From: Stichopus chloronotus
Lineage: Eukaryota > Echinodermata > Holothuroidea > Aspidochirotida > Stichopodidae
NCBI GenBank assembly: GCA_021234535.1
Contig: CM037837.1
Location: 1,736,001-1,800,000, forward strand
DNA length: 64,000 nt
Reading direction: 5' to 3'
Shown: positions 25,401 through 37,801 of the stretch, one piece after another
Numbering within the stretch: position 1 is the first letter of the stretch
How the letters are laid out: each line of letters begins with the position of its first letter
Made by a program: the position numbers and the translations under genes
The notes under the pieces: generated by a model
The model's database searches: none
What the model saw: only the letters and a program-made list of their open reading frames with translations
What the model was told of the DNA's origin: nothing

Positions 25401-27522
25401 CAACCGCAAACCTCATCTATCATGCTACATTTTAGGTAACAATCCAGAACACCATCTGCATTGACGTCCATCACATTTCAGAATAGCGGCCCATTCTCAA
25501 TCTACCATTTCAAAACAGTAGAAATGAGCAATGACATTGTTGTGTGGCGACAGGTTAGGTAAAAAAGGCAAATTTCATCGTAAAATGAGAGCAACAACGT
25601 GACTTACTTCTGAAGGCAAATTCTTCAGGCTTAAAGACATGCAATGGTAAGGAAAAGAGGGAAGGATCAAGGGCACTACAATCAAAACAGATGAAGCACA
25701 ATTTAACTGCACCTTGAAACAGAGAGACTTTACCGTCATTAACAGAGTAGAGAAATGTACAGTACTCTTCTCTCGTCTGCATTTCTCTTATGTTTAATAT
25801 CAATCCACGTAGTGGGGCCGCTTTAAGACAACAGGTGAGTCATTTCTACCTCAGAGATGAAAAAAATTAACAATTGTCATCTTGTGAATCTTTTCTTATC
25901 ATTATTTTCTTTTATTTATCATTTCGTTAATACCTTTCCAATACTTATTACTATATTTCCATTTTCAGACTGCCCTAGGCCTAATGGCAACATGAAACAC
26001 CACACCCGATAAAAAAAAAACACACACACACCTAACGTTGGAAAATAATTCAAGGCACACACAAGTAAAAATATTTGAAACACATTCACTAAAAGTATGT
26101 ATTCCACACACAAAATGGATTGAATTCTCTCCCTCTTGGACCAAATTATTTCCAGTCCAATGTTAAGATTGCATTTGGGTAGGTCAAATTTCAATGTTCA
26201 AATGACGAAACTGACAGTCCTGTCAGATTTCTCCCGTTGTCTTCGACAATGCCCATATTTACAGAACCTATCAAAAGTGATGTTAAATCTAATTTTTGTA
26301 TTTGGCTCTTGGCTCAAGTTTCAGGAAACCAATCCCTGCAGTTTCCACCAAGAGCTATGTAGATCTGCGATAGGGAGAAGGAGGAAACAGCCAAAAAAAA
26401 AACAACAACAAGAAAAAATGCATTCACTAACATATTTTTTTTCATTCTTCAACTTTTTTTTTCTCTCTACCATATCTTCAACTGCTACTGAGTAAATGAT
26501 GAAAGGGATGATTATGATTGAAGTCAAAAGATATAAAATATGATTAGCTAAAGAATTATGGTTGTTTCTGTGATTGGTGAAACAATTACCTGATGTCCTG
26601 TTAAGTAAAAAATAGGGAGTTTGGGCATACAGAATTTAGCAAAGGGACATACAAAACACATACTACTTTGCTAAACATTTCGCACAAATTTGTTGTACAT
26701 ACAAAAATAAAAAAAAAAATGCAAATGATTTCAAAATTTAAAGTACTCATCAAGCATGGTTGAAAAGTGAAGGCAGCAGATGCTAAATAACAAAACTTCT
26801 AGTCAACTTCAAGTACAATAAAAGAGATACAGTACACTTTTCCTTAAAGGCAAATAGTCCACATCTTCATGCACTTTTTATCCCCCAAAAATGACTCCTT
26901 ACTTAATACCTTCCTTGTGGTTATTGAAGACTTCTTTATATACTATTTTACAGGCCTTTCTCCAAGAATGGGACATTTAAAGTTTACTCCACCATGCCAT
27001 ACAGATCTCTTTATTTTATTCAGTAAATTCAGCTCACCTGGTCTAATATTACATTACAAATGCATCACACAGACACAAAACTGTTTATTAGAGTGCACAG
27101 AAAAATAGTGCATTGTGCATGTGCGGAGGGACTGTACTGTATGAAGCTGAAAATATTGTAAATACGATGTAAAAGAAAAAAAAAATGTCAGCAGTAATAA
27201 TTTTAAGTGGTAAAGTGAGAGAATGACACCAACCTCTGACTAGCAGAAACTGAGAGGCAGCTGTGTCCTACTGTACAGTAGCTTACAGGTCGATAGCTGC
27301 ACCATAGCAAGAGGCACAATAGTTATCTGAAGACAGGTAAGGGAGCATTTTCAGGTAGTAGTTTAACAAGATGGTGCTAATCCATAGTGGCAAAGGTAAG
27401 TCAATATCACCTACGAAGAGAAAGATGCAACGGTTGTACGGAAACAGATCAGTGAGCAACGAAGTACAATGCAAGTAACTTCCCAACCAAAGGGATGCAG
27501 CATTGAAGGATACCGACACTCT
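22450..27522. other. non-coding; one CRE palindrome
   Basis: TGACGTCA at 24224-24231. The two longest frames (118 codons at 24976, 119 codons at 26136, both +) contain low-complexity stretches and no recognised domain. No transposon ends were found. Confidence 0.45.
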
Positions 27523-27578
27523 TCACACGGTAGGTAGGAGTGCAGCTGTTGTGTTATGGCAGGTACAGTAACTTAGGA
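27523..27578 (+). repeat. splice-donor dispersed repeat, copy 8
   Basis: GGTAGGTAGGAGTGCAGCTG, TTGTGTTATGGCAG, then GTACAGTAACTTAGG. The GT is kept but the donor consensus is weakened (GTACAG). Confidence 0.65.
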
Positions 27579-28660
27579 CACTTGCTCATACTGTACAGCT
27601 TTATTTGTTGGCAATTGTAAAGTTACTGCAGTAATTATTTTGGAAAAAATTTTCCAAAGAAAAGCCAAAAAGGTTATTACACCCCGATGGAGAGTGCACA
27701 GAGGCATATCTGCCATTCATGCATGGCTGGATACAGCACAACAGAACTCAACTTGCTATTACAGTATTATGCTCTGTGTCTGTAGAGAACTATACCCAAT
27801 ATCGAAGCCTACGGATACTTTTCCACAATCTTGCTTTTATCATGCAGTACAGTAGATCTGAGTACTTGTTCCATTGGTACATATGGTAATCAGTTATCAT
27901 CTGCATTCCTTCAGAATCTGAAACCATGCATTCTTCCTAAGTATGTTAGTACTAAACCTTCTATGTGCTATCCCGGGTTATTAACAGTGAGGATGCTATC
28001 AGTTTCTCTTTACATGCCTGATACTTTTTTTTTCTTCACTGATGTACATCTTGTCAAGTTCATTCACGTAACATGGTGTCAAGTTTGAACATTCAAAATG
28101 AACAAGAGCTTTTTCCTGCACAATACAGTACATACTGTACAGCAAGCCACATATTCACACAGTGGGTTAAACACACACAAGAGCTTGCGAAGTACCATTC
28201 TCCAATCGCACTGAACTTTACTGTACAGCAGCTACAAACCTGACTTGTATGACTAAAGATTGGTTGAGACTCTCACTCATGTTCTCATTTCTGTTGATGT
28301 TTTTTGCAATCCAGACTACCACCCCTATGCTTCCTCTCCAACCCCCCCCCCCCATGTCACTCAAAATACGTAGACAATATAGAGCACTTTGAAGCATAGA
28401 AGGTGAGTGAAGAAAAAAGATAACCTGTTGTAATAGTCTTGCAAACAATTCAGCTTAAAATCACTGAAGTGCACTGCACTGAAGACTGTATTGTCCAATA
28501 CTACAAAGCAAAGAACTATAGTACCTTTACAATATTGCATATTCTGTGCTACATTTGATTGTGCAGTCATGGAACTGTCTTTTTCAGCGCATTCAATTTT
28601 GAAATGTTTCTTCTTCGGCTGTGCACTGAGGTAGTTTGCTCTCTAATGAGACACTTATGC
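27579..28660. other. non-coding; one C-run
   Basis: A C12 run at 28342-28353, otherwise short unsupported frames. Confidence 0.5.
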
Positions 28661-28714
28661 TTATCATGGTACAGTGCAGTTATTGTGTTGAGACAGGTGA
28701 GTGAGGCATAAAAT
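28661..28714 (+). repeat. splice-donor dispersed repeat, copy 9
   Basis: TATCATGGTACAGTGCAGTT, ATTGTGTTGAGACAG, then GTGAGTGAGGCATAAAATAA. GTGAGT is the second commonest strong donor form in animals. Confidence 0.7.
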
Positions 28715-28827
28715 AATGTAATTTAATGATAAATGTTGTATACTATGGATAATGTACGTGACACAAGCCTATATGTGTCTGTTGGACGCTGATGGCTCTT
28801 TTTTTTTCTCTTCATTCATAATTACAG

Positions 28828-29003
28828 ATGACCTTAAAGTGCGGGCAGTTATACATCGGCTCCTAATTATATCTGACATGCCCTCCTTCTATACTCGAAC
28901 CTATCAGCTTTTTACCATTCTTCTCTCCTCTATTTTCTTTTCCAATAATTTGAAGTTCAAATGCTTGTCAACATCTACAGTGTATACATACTGTGCAGTG
29001 TAG
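28828..29003 (+). CDS. candidate exon, unknown protein
   Basis: Follows a strong 3' splice-site-like tract (TTTTTTTTCTCTTCATTCATAATTACAG). The frame from 28830 reads DDLKVRAVIHRLLIISDMPS and continues about 37 residues to TGTAG. The first 28 residues look protein-like, with mixed charged and hydrophobic residues. The rest becomes hydrophobic and AT-driven. No donor of GTRAGT quality was found before the stop. No family recognised; chance is the more likely explanation. Confidence 0.15.
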
Positions 29004-29250
29004 CTTTCACGACAAGACTTGTAAAATCATTTATATTTTAACGAGCCAGTCACCATATTTCCTTTCTGAAGTGCCCTCAGGAACCAAACCGAGTTACCGC
29101 TGTGAGAAAAGCAATTTCTCACCAAAATTAAATGCTGTTGACTCCATTTTATTTTTTTTTTGTTTCCATGCAGCAAAGGGTTTTCAAATGGTGGTGGCAG
29201 AGAATCTCTAACATAGTCAAGTTGAATAAAGAACCACATATGAGCTTGAA
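29004..29250. other. non-coding, another acceptor-like tract
   Basis: A tract ending TTTTTGTTTCCATGCAG (to 29173) resembles a 3' splice site but is followed by only 12 open codons before TAA. Confidence 0.4.
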
Positions 29251-29273
29251 GGCAGGCAGGCAGGCAGGCAGGC
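29251..29273. repeat. (GGCA)n microsatellite
   Basis: Five GGCA units and a partial sixth. Confidence 0.95.
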
Positions 29274-32130
29274 GGTTCCTCGGTGGGTTTATTGAGTATC
29301 TGCAAGAATGAAAACTGTTCTGTCTCTGATAAGTTTGCAGACAAATTGAGTCAAATCCATCTGGCTCACTAACAATCATGTGACATAAAGACGACGAGGC
29401 AAGTTTAACATGCAGACACTAAAGGACGGAATCTGCGGAAATGTGTCGAGAACATATGGAAAAGACTATCCAAGATTAATGGCAATCCTTCATTACTTGA
29501 AATACAAAAGTGTGTGATAATGACATTGCTAAGCTTCCATGGTTACAGTCTGATGATCAGGCAACATTTACCCATCCCCCCAGGCAAAAATAGAAAACAA
29601 AAAGACAATGAATATTTGCATGTCTTGGCAAAGTAACATTTGTTGAGCAATGGTGTACTCCATCAGTTTGCATTTTTTATTGTTTTGTTGGCACAAAAAC
29701 TCATTTCAGACGGTAATTATGCACACCATAAAAAAAAAAAAGCATCCAAGTCAGAACTTTGAAAATTTCCAAATTTGGATAATATTGTTGATCAAATCCT
29801 AAAGTACGTCACAGTCAATTCAGAGTACCAAGATGCTGCAACGCTTACAGCTTCAATAGTGTACGGAGCTTTCATGCCCACACTGCAGTATACTGCTTTC
29901 ACACAGCAGTGAAAGCCTAAGGTACAGTACCTTTTACAGATCTGCTACTTCACTGCAATGCACACTACGAGAGACTTGCACCGAAAATAAAGCACAGTGA
30001 CAAATGAAGGAAACATGACTTCAAGGGCAGAATTTTCACTGTCTGTGAAAAAAAAAACAACTGACACCATTTTGAACGAAAATATGCCATTTTCCACATC
30101 TGAATTTTTAATGAAAGAGACTAAAGTTTATTGAGGGATTACTGATAACAAATGGAACTAATGATTACGGGCATACATGTGTATGAAAACTTGTATTCTA
30201 GTTATAGTAGCAATTACAGTTGGATTTTCATCGCTTGGCAGCTTTCATTCCACATGTACTGTACACTGACACCTTACAGAGTTATTCTGCTACACAGTAT
30301 ACAGTAGGTCTTTAGCCAATACTCGCTCTACAGTTTTGTAGACGCTAAACCCCCAGCTAATATTACAGTTACGATACATACCGCCTGTGCTCTGGCAAAC
30401 TCACGTTACAGTGCTAAACATGCAAGTTACCAGCACAATGCTAAAATTATGGGTTTAGTTACATTCAGTAAAGGCCAATCAGTCACTAAAGGTACATTTT
30501 ACAATATTCTGTTTCAATTTTGGTTAGTTTTGGAGATACCACAAACATGATAGACTCCATACAAACATTTTCCCATGCTGGTTCAGTTTGTACTGTACTA
30601 ATAGGCCACTACTTGAATTTTTGTACACAAAATTCCTCTAATGGGCCTGACTGTTTTGTTCGTAGAAGGATGTACTGTACTTCAGAAACTTCAGATGTAT
30701 TGTATGGTAGCCATACTGTAAAAAATAAAGTAAAAATATGAAAAACTGAATAGGTCTCTGATACCAACGAGCATGTGAATACCCATCCAACTTCCTGAAG
30801 CCTTAGAAATTAAAACAACATTACGTACTTTAAGATGAACCAATGGTACAAAATAATAATATCATCATTCTCTTCCATTTGTGACTACACAGTAGAAAGG
30901 GGAGAACAGAGAAATCAAGGCAAAGGCAAGATACCTTTATTCTCTGTCGACATAACGGTGATAAAATCACTGAAGATGACAGTTGGGCTATTTATATCAA
31001 ATTTCCAGCTAAGTACTCCACAAATCCTGTCATCACTTTGTTCATGCATTTCTTAATTTTGTTTGCTTCAGGTTTAATCTCTCCTCTCTTCCAAGACTCC
31101 TGTACTGCATCTCTTCCAAAAGAGGTGATTACATCTGAATCCCTCTACCCCCTATAGTCACCTCAGGACACGCATCTGCGGAGAGACTCAAAGCTCCAAA
31201 GATGATCTCAAATCACAGACTTTAGGCAGGTGGGTCTTCCATTCTCGCTTGCGCGATTTTTGGGGAGACCATTTAACGGTCAACTTGCACGCCGGCCACT
31301 ACGCATGAAACAGAATTTACATACAAAGACTCAAAAAAGTCACAAGTGAATACCTAATGGCAAGCCCTCTGCCATCGTCACCTCTCACAAGCTCAATGTT
31401 CCATGTCAATGTGGACCATTAAGAGATCAACCGCATGGAGTAGAAAATGTGTGGTGAAAAAAAAAAGGGAAAAAAGGCAAATTAGGCTGGGAGCTCTTTG
31501 AGGTTGTAAGAAGCTTTCAATTATCTGGTCAGCTGGTACATGTACAGTTAAAGATCGACTAAACGATTCTGGTGGCTTTCGCCTTTCTCCCGCCTCAGTG
31601 CTTTTATCTGAAAAGGAGAGGACAATGTGAGGTACGTACAGTACATAAGAATCCCTTGAAGGCTCCAATTTTCAGGGAATGAGAACTTTCGAATGATCAG
31701 TCTCCTGGAAATGTGTACTGGTGAAGAATCCAAGAAATTTGAAAGTGACAATAAGTGGGTACTGGTATGGATGGCTATCACACCTCCAAAACACTTATTT
31801 ACTACCTTCACTATTATACAGTAGCTATTAACACTTACAGTACCTGTAGACCTACTCTCTGCTCTGCCCCTCCTACTGTAAAATTATTCCACATCCTTCT
31901 CCCACCCAATATTTCTTGTCATCTTCACCCACTTTACCTAGAGCCTTCCAGGCGGATAGAGAGAGTTTGTTTGAGCGAGGCAAGTACTTTCACTCACCAA
32001 TGACACAGACAACAAGTTTTTGGGTAGCACTATAATTCTGAGATGAGACACTAGCTCAGATTGGACTCTAAACCCATCAGGAAGGCAATGTCAAAGATAA
32101 CTGATTATCATTAGCATATACAGTAAAGAA
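29274..32130. other. non-coding, no feature recognised
   Basis: Short frames without domain. TACTGTA words are frequent (30250-30310 and 30590-30720). About 31190-31310 is somewhat richer in CpG (CTCGCTTGCGCGATT, GCACGCCGGCC). Confidence 0.45.
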
Positions 32131-32168
32131 GTTTTGATGTAATAGTTGTGTGGAAACAGGTAAGTGAA
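32131..32168 (+). repeat. splice-donor dispersed repeat, copy 10 (core only)
   Basis: GATGTAATAGTTGTGTGGAA, ACAG, GTAAGTGAAAA. Exact CAG|GTAAGT with the family lead-in TTGTGTGGA. Confidence 0.65.
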
Positions 32169-32992
32169 AAAAAAAAAATAATGACTAAATTTCAGTTTGC
32201 CTTCTTTTTCCCACAAAACTGACGACTGTGGTTTTATCATCACTTACTACATCTCAGCAGTAACAGCTGAGGGGAAGAGGAGCAAGTGGTATTGAACCTA
32301 ATCTTCGGAGACAGCATGGATAAAGCAGTAGTCCACTTCCTGCTGTATAATGCATGGATATATACTGTAGTTGTACCATTTTTAAACTTCAGTGTTAATA
32401 CTGTATTTACTCAAGTTTAAGAGGGGTTCGTTGGTAAAAACCTTCACACACCTCCAGCAAAATGTCCTTCAGTTGTCTAATACTGTATACAGTAGGAGGT
32501 TTAGAGTTGAGTGACTCAGAGAAGGACAGTGCAAGATGTACTGTACGTGTACAGTACAGTTATGTTATGTAAAGGGTGGAACAATCTATAAATGGTACTG
32601 ACTGATCAATGATATGCTGTACAGCAGAAAAGAACAGTACAGTGAAACATGATTTTAATCCTGCGATCAACGACAGGGCAATCTTGTCACCAAAAAGCAA
32701 TAGCATCCGACACTTTCTGTTGAGGACGAAAATTGATGGAGAAAATTTGGTTTGGAAATTTGGTTGTCCCAAACCTTTTGAACAAATGTATAGAAAAGTA
32801 GAGATCGCAGATTGTAGATCAACAGTCTTGATCGGAGCCGCATAAAGGTAGATGCGCAATTAATTCAGGATGAACACCTCTGCGGCCAAGCAAGTTCTTA
32901 AGTCTGATTTGACCAGCTTACTTAAGCTAAATTCTCCTTCACACTGTACAGTAGCAGGAATGTGTGTTCATGTTTTATTTGCCTTTCAGTAT
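32169..32992. other. non-coding, no feature recognised
   Basis: Overlapping opposing frames at 32560-32859 show no domain. A run of TACTGTACGTGTACAGTAC-type words lies near 32540-32570. Confidence 0.5.
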
Positions 32993-33166
32993 AGTCTTGA
33001 ATCAGATAAAAACAAGCTGCTTCCTAATCCTAACCCATAGAAAAAAAAAAAGGTCCATGAGACGACCAATCTTTGGTCGTCTGTGCCAAATATTAGTTGT
33101 CCCAGAATACTAGCTGTCACTGTCCCAGAATCCCAGACAAAACGACAACCATGAAAACTGAGCCCC
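32993..33166. repeat. dispersed repeat pair, copy A
   Basis: Starts AGTCTTGAATCAGATAAAAA and CAAGCTGC, then runs collinear with copy B at 45204-45349 through an A-run, a TTCG/TTGG-CTTTTGT-type middle and CAGACAA...ACCATGAAAA. Divergence and several short gaps suggest an old insertion. No inverted termini or target duplication recognised. This copy contains a 10-bp inverted motif AGACGACCAA / TTGGTCGTCT. Confidence 0.7.
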
Positions 33167-33758
33167 GGTGAGGAAAACTTCTGGGGTAAATGGGCAAAGG
33201 AGCCCAAGGGCCTGTAGTTTCGATCCGGGCAGGGTCGATCTTCTTCAGAGGCAGGTTAGGAGAAAGTGAAAGTGAAAGTTAATAATCAACAACAGACTAA
33301 GAAGAGTATCAAGGAGAGACAGCAAGGCAGGGAGAAATATAAACTATTCTTTACATACAAGGTGAATAATACAGCGACTTTTGTACAGCAGTTTTGTTGA
33401 TTTTTTTTTTTAAGGTCTTTGGGAAATTTGGTGAAAGTGGAATAAATATGCATACAAAAAATTGCTACAGAGTTTTCAGTTGTGTAGCAATTTGCCGTGT
33501 TTGTGTTGCACATTGTGAAGTGATATTGGATGAAGTAATCCCTGTTACTACCACTAACACCAGATGAGAGTTAAAATACAAATTACAAACCACTATAAAG
33601 TTTCTGCATGCTTTAACACAGGCTGGACAATAGCTAAGGAAACTTTTAATCCATGGAGCAAATAATTGGCTGATTGGCAAATTGATTGATGACAAATTTA
33701 ATGCCTCGCTTCTCCTTTTTTACATCCACCCATATGCCCTTTTTTTTTTCTGAATCAG
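33167..33758. other. non-coding, ending in a pyrimidine tract
   Basis: Short - strand frames only. The last bases form an acceptor-like CCCTTTTTTTTTTCTGAATCAG. Confidence 0.45.
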
Positions 33759-33935
33759 CTAGCCAAAGATGTCAAACTTTACCTGTCCACAAATGGAGCA
33801 AAATCAATATCTCCCAGCCTTAGAAAGCCTTCTCAAACTGTCAGAAGTATTTCTCTACGACACTTTCTGAACAATGGGAAGGATTTTTACACAAGAAGTC
33901 CATCTTTTTTCACTCACCCAAGGGCAATGGACTGA
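33759..33935 (+). CDS. candidate exon, unknown protein
   Basis: An open frame of 58 codons in phase 0 begins right after a textbook acceptor (pyrimidine tract ending TCTGAATCAG). It has no initiator at its start, so it would be internal or terminal. It starts LAKDVKLYLSTNGAKSISPS and ends FFTHPRAMD before TGA. Residue composition is balanced (K, D, N, S, R, L) and not the F/I/Y/K skew of chance frames in AT-rich DNA. No donor of good quality was seen, so it would be the final coding exon. No domain recognised, and no partner exon can be named. Confidence 0.25.
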   Translation, partial: LAKDVKLYLSTNGAKSISPSLRKPSQTVRSISLRHFLNNGKDFYTRSPSFFTHPRAMD

Positions 33936-34109
33936 CAAGCTTTAGTGGGAATGCTGTATTGATTCTGTTCTTGTCTTCTCCACTTGTCTGTTTGTACCCA
34001 TGAGAAAAAAAAAAAACCAATGAATAGCAAAGATTTATGCAACGGATTGATTTTAAACAGCTCATGATTTTCTTTCTTTGGACCCTTTGCTATTTCTTTT
34101 TTCTTTCAG

Positions 34110-34575
34110 TTATGACGTTTACTTTGGAGGGCTAAATGCTTCACACTGTATGCAACATTACTGCACGTTGCAACGTAAAAAAAACTTCCATACTATCAAT
34201 CACACTGTGGACTGTGCACTGGCATCCCGAAAACTTTCAAACGCTAAACTGTTCACATTCCTTTTAATACATCTTCAGGTGTATTGTACCTTTAACATTC
34301 TATCACAGACATATCATTGGCTGCATGTCCTCATCAGGGTTTTGACACACTGTAGAAACTCCTATACCATATTGAGAGCGTCACTACTTGTCTATGTCCT
34401 TGAGATGGATAACACTCTCCTACAATGGATGGATCTAGAGGAACCCCTCCCCCTGCATTCACCCCTCCCCCAAAGAACATCCTGGACCTGTCCCTTCATC
34501 ACCATAAGACAAACTGCAAAGACGTCCCTGAGGGTAATATTGCACAGCATGTGGGACACAACCCCAAACCCTTAG
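34110..34575 (+). CDS. longest frame in window; candidate exon, doubtful
   Basis: The longest ATG-initiated frame runs 34078-34575 (165 codons). Its first 11 codons are a pyrimidine tract that resembles a 3' splice site ending TTTCTTTCAG, so an exon would start at 34110 with YDVYFGGLNASHCMQHYC. A possible donor (CAAC|GTAAAA) follows at 34173. The distal part is rich in H, L, T and P, with CCCCTCCCCC stretches, and shows no recognised domain. The length itself is modestly above chance for 64 kb, and the frame is probably non-coding beyond any first short exon. Confidence 0.15.
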
Positions 34576-35808
34576 CCTAAAACCTTGTAAGCAAATGTGG
34601 AGCAGTGAGGGATGGACTGAGGGGGTAGAGAAAGGGATGGAGGGATCAATAGAGAAAAGTGGAAAAAAAAAAGGAGTTGAGTGAGTCACCAGTACTGTAA
34701 ATAGACAAATCATGTAAGTATTAACATATTCATAATTGCACACTGTTGGGTTGTTGAATACATACATGTTTAGTTTGCCACATTGATCCTGTCATCCGTT
34801 CTCAAATTATATACTTTTGTAATAATCAAATAATATCAGGAAAGAACGGACAAATGTACCACTGCATAAATGGCTCTGAAATGCACAACAAACGCCACTT
34901 GCAGCTGTGTTATCAAACACACTTACTAGATACAATTATACTGTTATTGTCAGAGAAAAAACCATTATGATCAAAACCTCAGTCTATCTCTTCCATTTTC
35001 ACTCGAGAATCAAATAAAATGTGACCTAAATTCGTATTCAAATGGGCATCAGGCATGGCAGCGTACATATCGTGGATGGGACGAACTGTTAGAAGAGGAG
35101 CCAGCCACACGCTGTCCAGCATGAATATTCATAAGGTGGGGTGACCACAGTGGTTTAGGGTTTATCCAGTAGGAGTTAGGTTCAATAGCTGGATACAGCA
35201 ATGAAAAGGTATAAATACTGATCACACTAGAGCACTTACTGTACAATACATTCTGAAAGAATTGACAGGCACTTTCAGAGTGATAACAGTAGGATTGTTA
35301 CAAGTACATGTAGCTGCGCAAAGACAAGTGCAAAGCACAAAGACATACAGTACTATTTTGCAATCGTTGCTGGACGAAATGTCAGAAAACAGAATTTTTC
35401 CTTCTTACGAAACTCAAGAATCCCTACAGATGAAACCAAAAAACACTGTATTCTTGTTGGTCTGGTAGAAGTACTGTAGGCCTATAACCACCTTTTCACC
35501 TTATATTTAAAAAAAAAAAACTACAGTAGCACAGAAGACTTGTTGGACAATATCAAAACACATAGATGCACGGCATGGTGCACACTGTATGGTGAGTGGT
35601 CACTGGTCACAATGCTCGCAAACAAAACTATGAAGGAACAAAGTTGGTCTCAAGAGCAATCATGACAATGTAACAAAGTGTAGTGCTGTTTTCCAGACTA
35701 CAGAGGCAGCTACATGTCAGAAGCTTGGGACTGAATCATTCACTTTTCATCAATTACTAATGATTAGGAGAAAACTAAATGGACAGTAGAAGTTTATTGA
35801 ACACACAA
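34576..35808. other. non-coding, no feature recognised
   Basis: A purine-rich GGGATGGAGG stretch near 34600-34670 and an A-run near 35510. Nothing else is supported. Confidence 0.5.
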
Positions 35809-35880
35809 AGTACTCTTCGCACTGTGAATGGGGGTGAATTTGTTGTGACGAGACAGGTAAGCGAGGAGTGAAGTAATTAA
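35809..35880 (+). repeat. splice-donor dispersed repeat, copy 11
   Basis: TGAATGGGGGTGAATTTGTT, GTGACGAGACAG, then GTAAGCGAGGAGTGAAGTAA. It preserves the 3' tail GAGGAGTGAAGTAA seen in copy 2. The donor hexamer is GTAAGC. Confidence 0.75.
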
Positions 35881-37483
35881 ATATGCAAGCTCTCTTACTG
35901 TGAGTAGACAACTATACTTACAATGATAGCATCCTAACATATGTTACATACTGTAAATATCTAACTCCAATACATCTAACTCTAAATCCAGAAGCGACGT
36001 TCCTACATGGAGCATAATATGAGTAGTACTCCCTATACCAACCACGATATTGAGAAAGAATAGTCTAACGTAAATAATGAGGCCATGGATGCGACATGTC
36101 AGAAACACTGTACTTCTAACATATCCTCATTCAGTACATCCTGACACATACAGCTGATGTATCAATCTTTTAAAAAGAACATCATCTCAACCATTTGTTT
36201 AGCTCACTAATAGCTGTGCATGCAGAGCACATGTTTGCCATGTATTGATATGACAAACAACTTTTCGATGCCCAATAAATCTTTGTATATTTTCTAATCA
36301 TGCATCGCGGTTTATCCGTAATTACCAAATAACGACAGCACAGCCACGAGACCCCGTTTTATGTCTCCGATCTCCAAAGGCTCTTTAATTCCTACAGGCC
36401 TGGCATATTACTGTACGGTACATGATGCATGCACGCAATTTCACTTGCCAGCTACATATATATATCGTTCCTCCAACATGGCTGTGTTGCTATAGAAACT
36501 GACATTAGTGAAATGGGGTCTGCATGTATACATCCACGGTACAATTTGTAGGAACTTGTACTACATATCTCCAGACGACAATATATATGCACTGTACCAT
36601 AATTTGATATACCGTACATCATTGGACTTGGGTGCATATTGAATTAGTTGCAGGTACACAATCTTAGAAGGGAAGTCAACACCAACGGTAGGCCTATAGT
36701 TTCAAGAGGTACTCTACAATACAGGTACTGTAGGTACAAACCATGTTGTAGCTTGTTCAAGAAAATATGTACATTTTTAGTCCATCTACACAATTCCAGA
36801 GTGGTTTTCTGGTAATGTAACTGAATGGGACAATTAGATCATTTTAGGCAAAATTGAATTATTCTGCTAATAATCTTTCATGCTGAAAGTCAGAGAAAAA
36901 AAAGTTGTTTCTCAAATTTAAAAATACATTGTCAAATCCGGAGTTCACACAAGTAGGTGGTAATGTACTACTACTGTATACACATGAGCGACTAAAACTC
37001 AATGAACCTTACAACTAGAAAAGAAAAGGGCAAAGGGCAAAAAGTACATGCACTATAATGCACCATCCCACTTTCGCAAGCAATGTACCATGAAAGGCAG
37101 GATTGATGCAAGTTATGCTTGTATCAATCTTGTCATTTAGTCTTGAAATTTACTCTGAGCTGCACTGATGAGTCCTAACAAGGACGAAACAGTACTGTCT
37201 GCATTAAGGACACAATTGCAAATCCATCCTAGCCAAAATGTCAAACACATCATTTATAATACTGTACTGTTCTTGTTGTAGTGCATGCAGTGTACAGTAG
37301 AGCCAAATATCCACTGAAAATTCTCTACTGACACTACAGTATTTCTGTTGGCCATGGTCATATTCACAAGTTTCGAACATAATGCATACATGGCATACGT
37401 ATACTGTATATGTAATTTAACACAGCCTGCAGGGTTGACATAAATTATACCAATTTCACTTAGATGCATAAGTTATTCCACTG
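35881..37483. other. non-coding; one complex CpG-bearing block
   Basis: About 36295-36410 (GCATCGCGGTTTATCCGTAA and following, with TAATTA-like words) is less repetitive than its surroundings. The rest is TACTGTA-rich DNA. Confidence 0.4.
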
Positions 37484-37801
37484 GTGAACATAATTCTTCC
37501 TTTCCCATCTCTCCGGTTTTCCAGCCACAATACCCTCTCCCAGTCATTTTTCCCATTCCCAGCATCATTTCTCCTTTCCAATCCACACTGCCCCATTTCC
37601 CCATCATATTTAACCCTTCTTTATCAAGCATTCACCGGCTTCCAGTTTCTACCAGTCACCATCTCCCACACTCTACCAGTCACATTCAAGCTCTTCCAGT
37701 CATATTCAAATCACCCCCTTCCAATAACACTCACCCTCTTCCAGTGACACTCGCTCCCTCGAGTCCCTCCCACCCTCCTCTCCCCATCATCCCCCGCACA
37801 A
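37484..37801. repeat. degenerate pyrimidine minisatellite
   Basis: About 300 bases of almost pure pyrimidine on the + strand, built from variants of CTCTTCCAGTCACATTCA, clearest at 37640-37760. The 87-codon + frame across it is a by-product of low composition and should not be annotated as a gene. Confidence 0.75.

Noticed and set aside
33215..33245. TTCGATCCGGGCAGGGTCGATC as a tRNA B box
   Set aside because: No A box, acceptor stem or anticodon arm can be drawn around it.
34078..34575. 165-codon frame as a complete gene
   Set aside because: Its start lies inside a splice-acceptor-like pyrimidine tract, the distal half is low in complexity, and no domain, promoter or poly(A) signal supports it. 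Kept only as a doubtful exon.
37484..37747. 87-codon + frame as a serine/proline/phenylalanine-rich protein
   Set aside because: It is the translation of a degenerate pyrimidine minisatellite.
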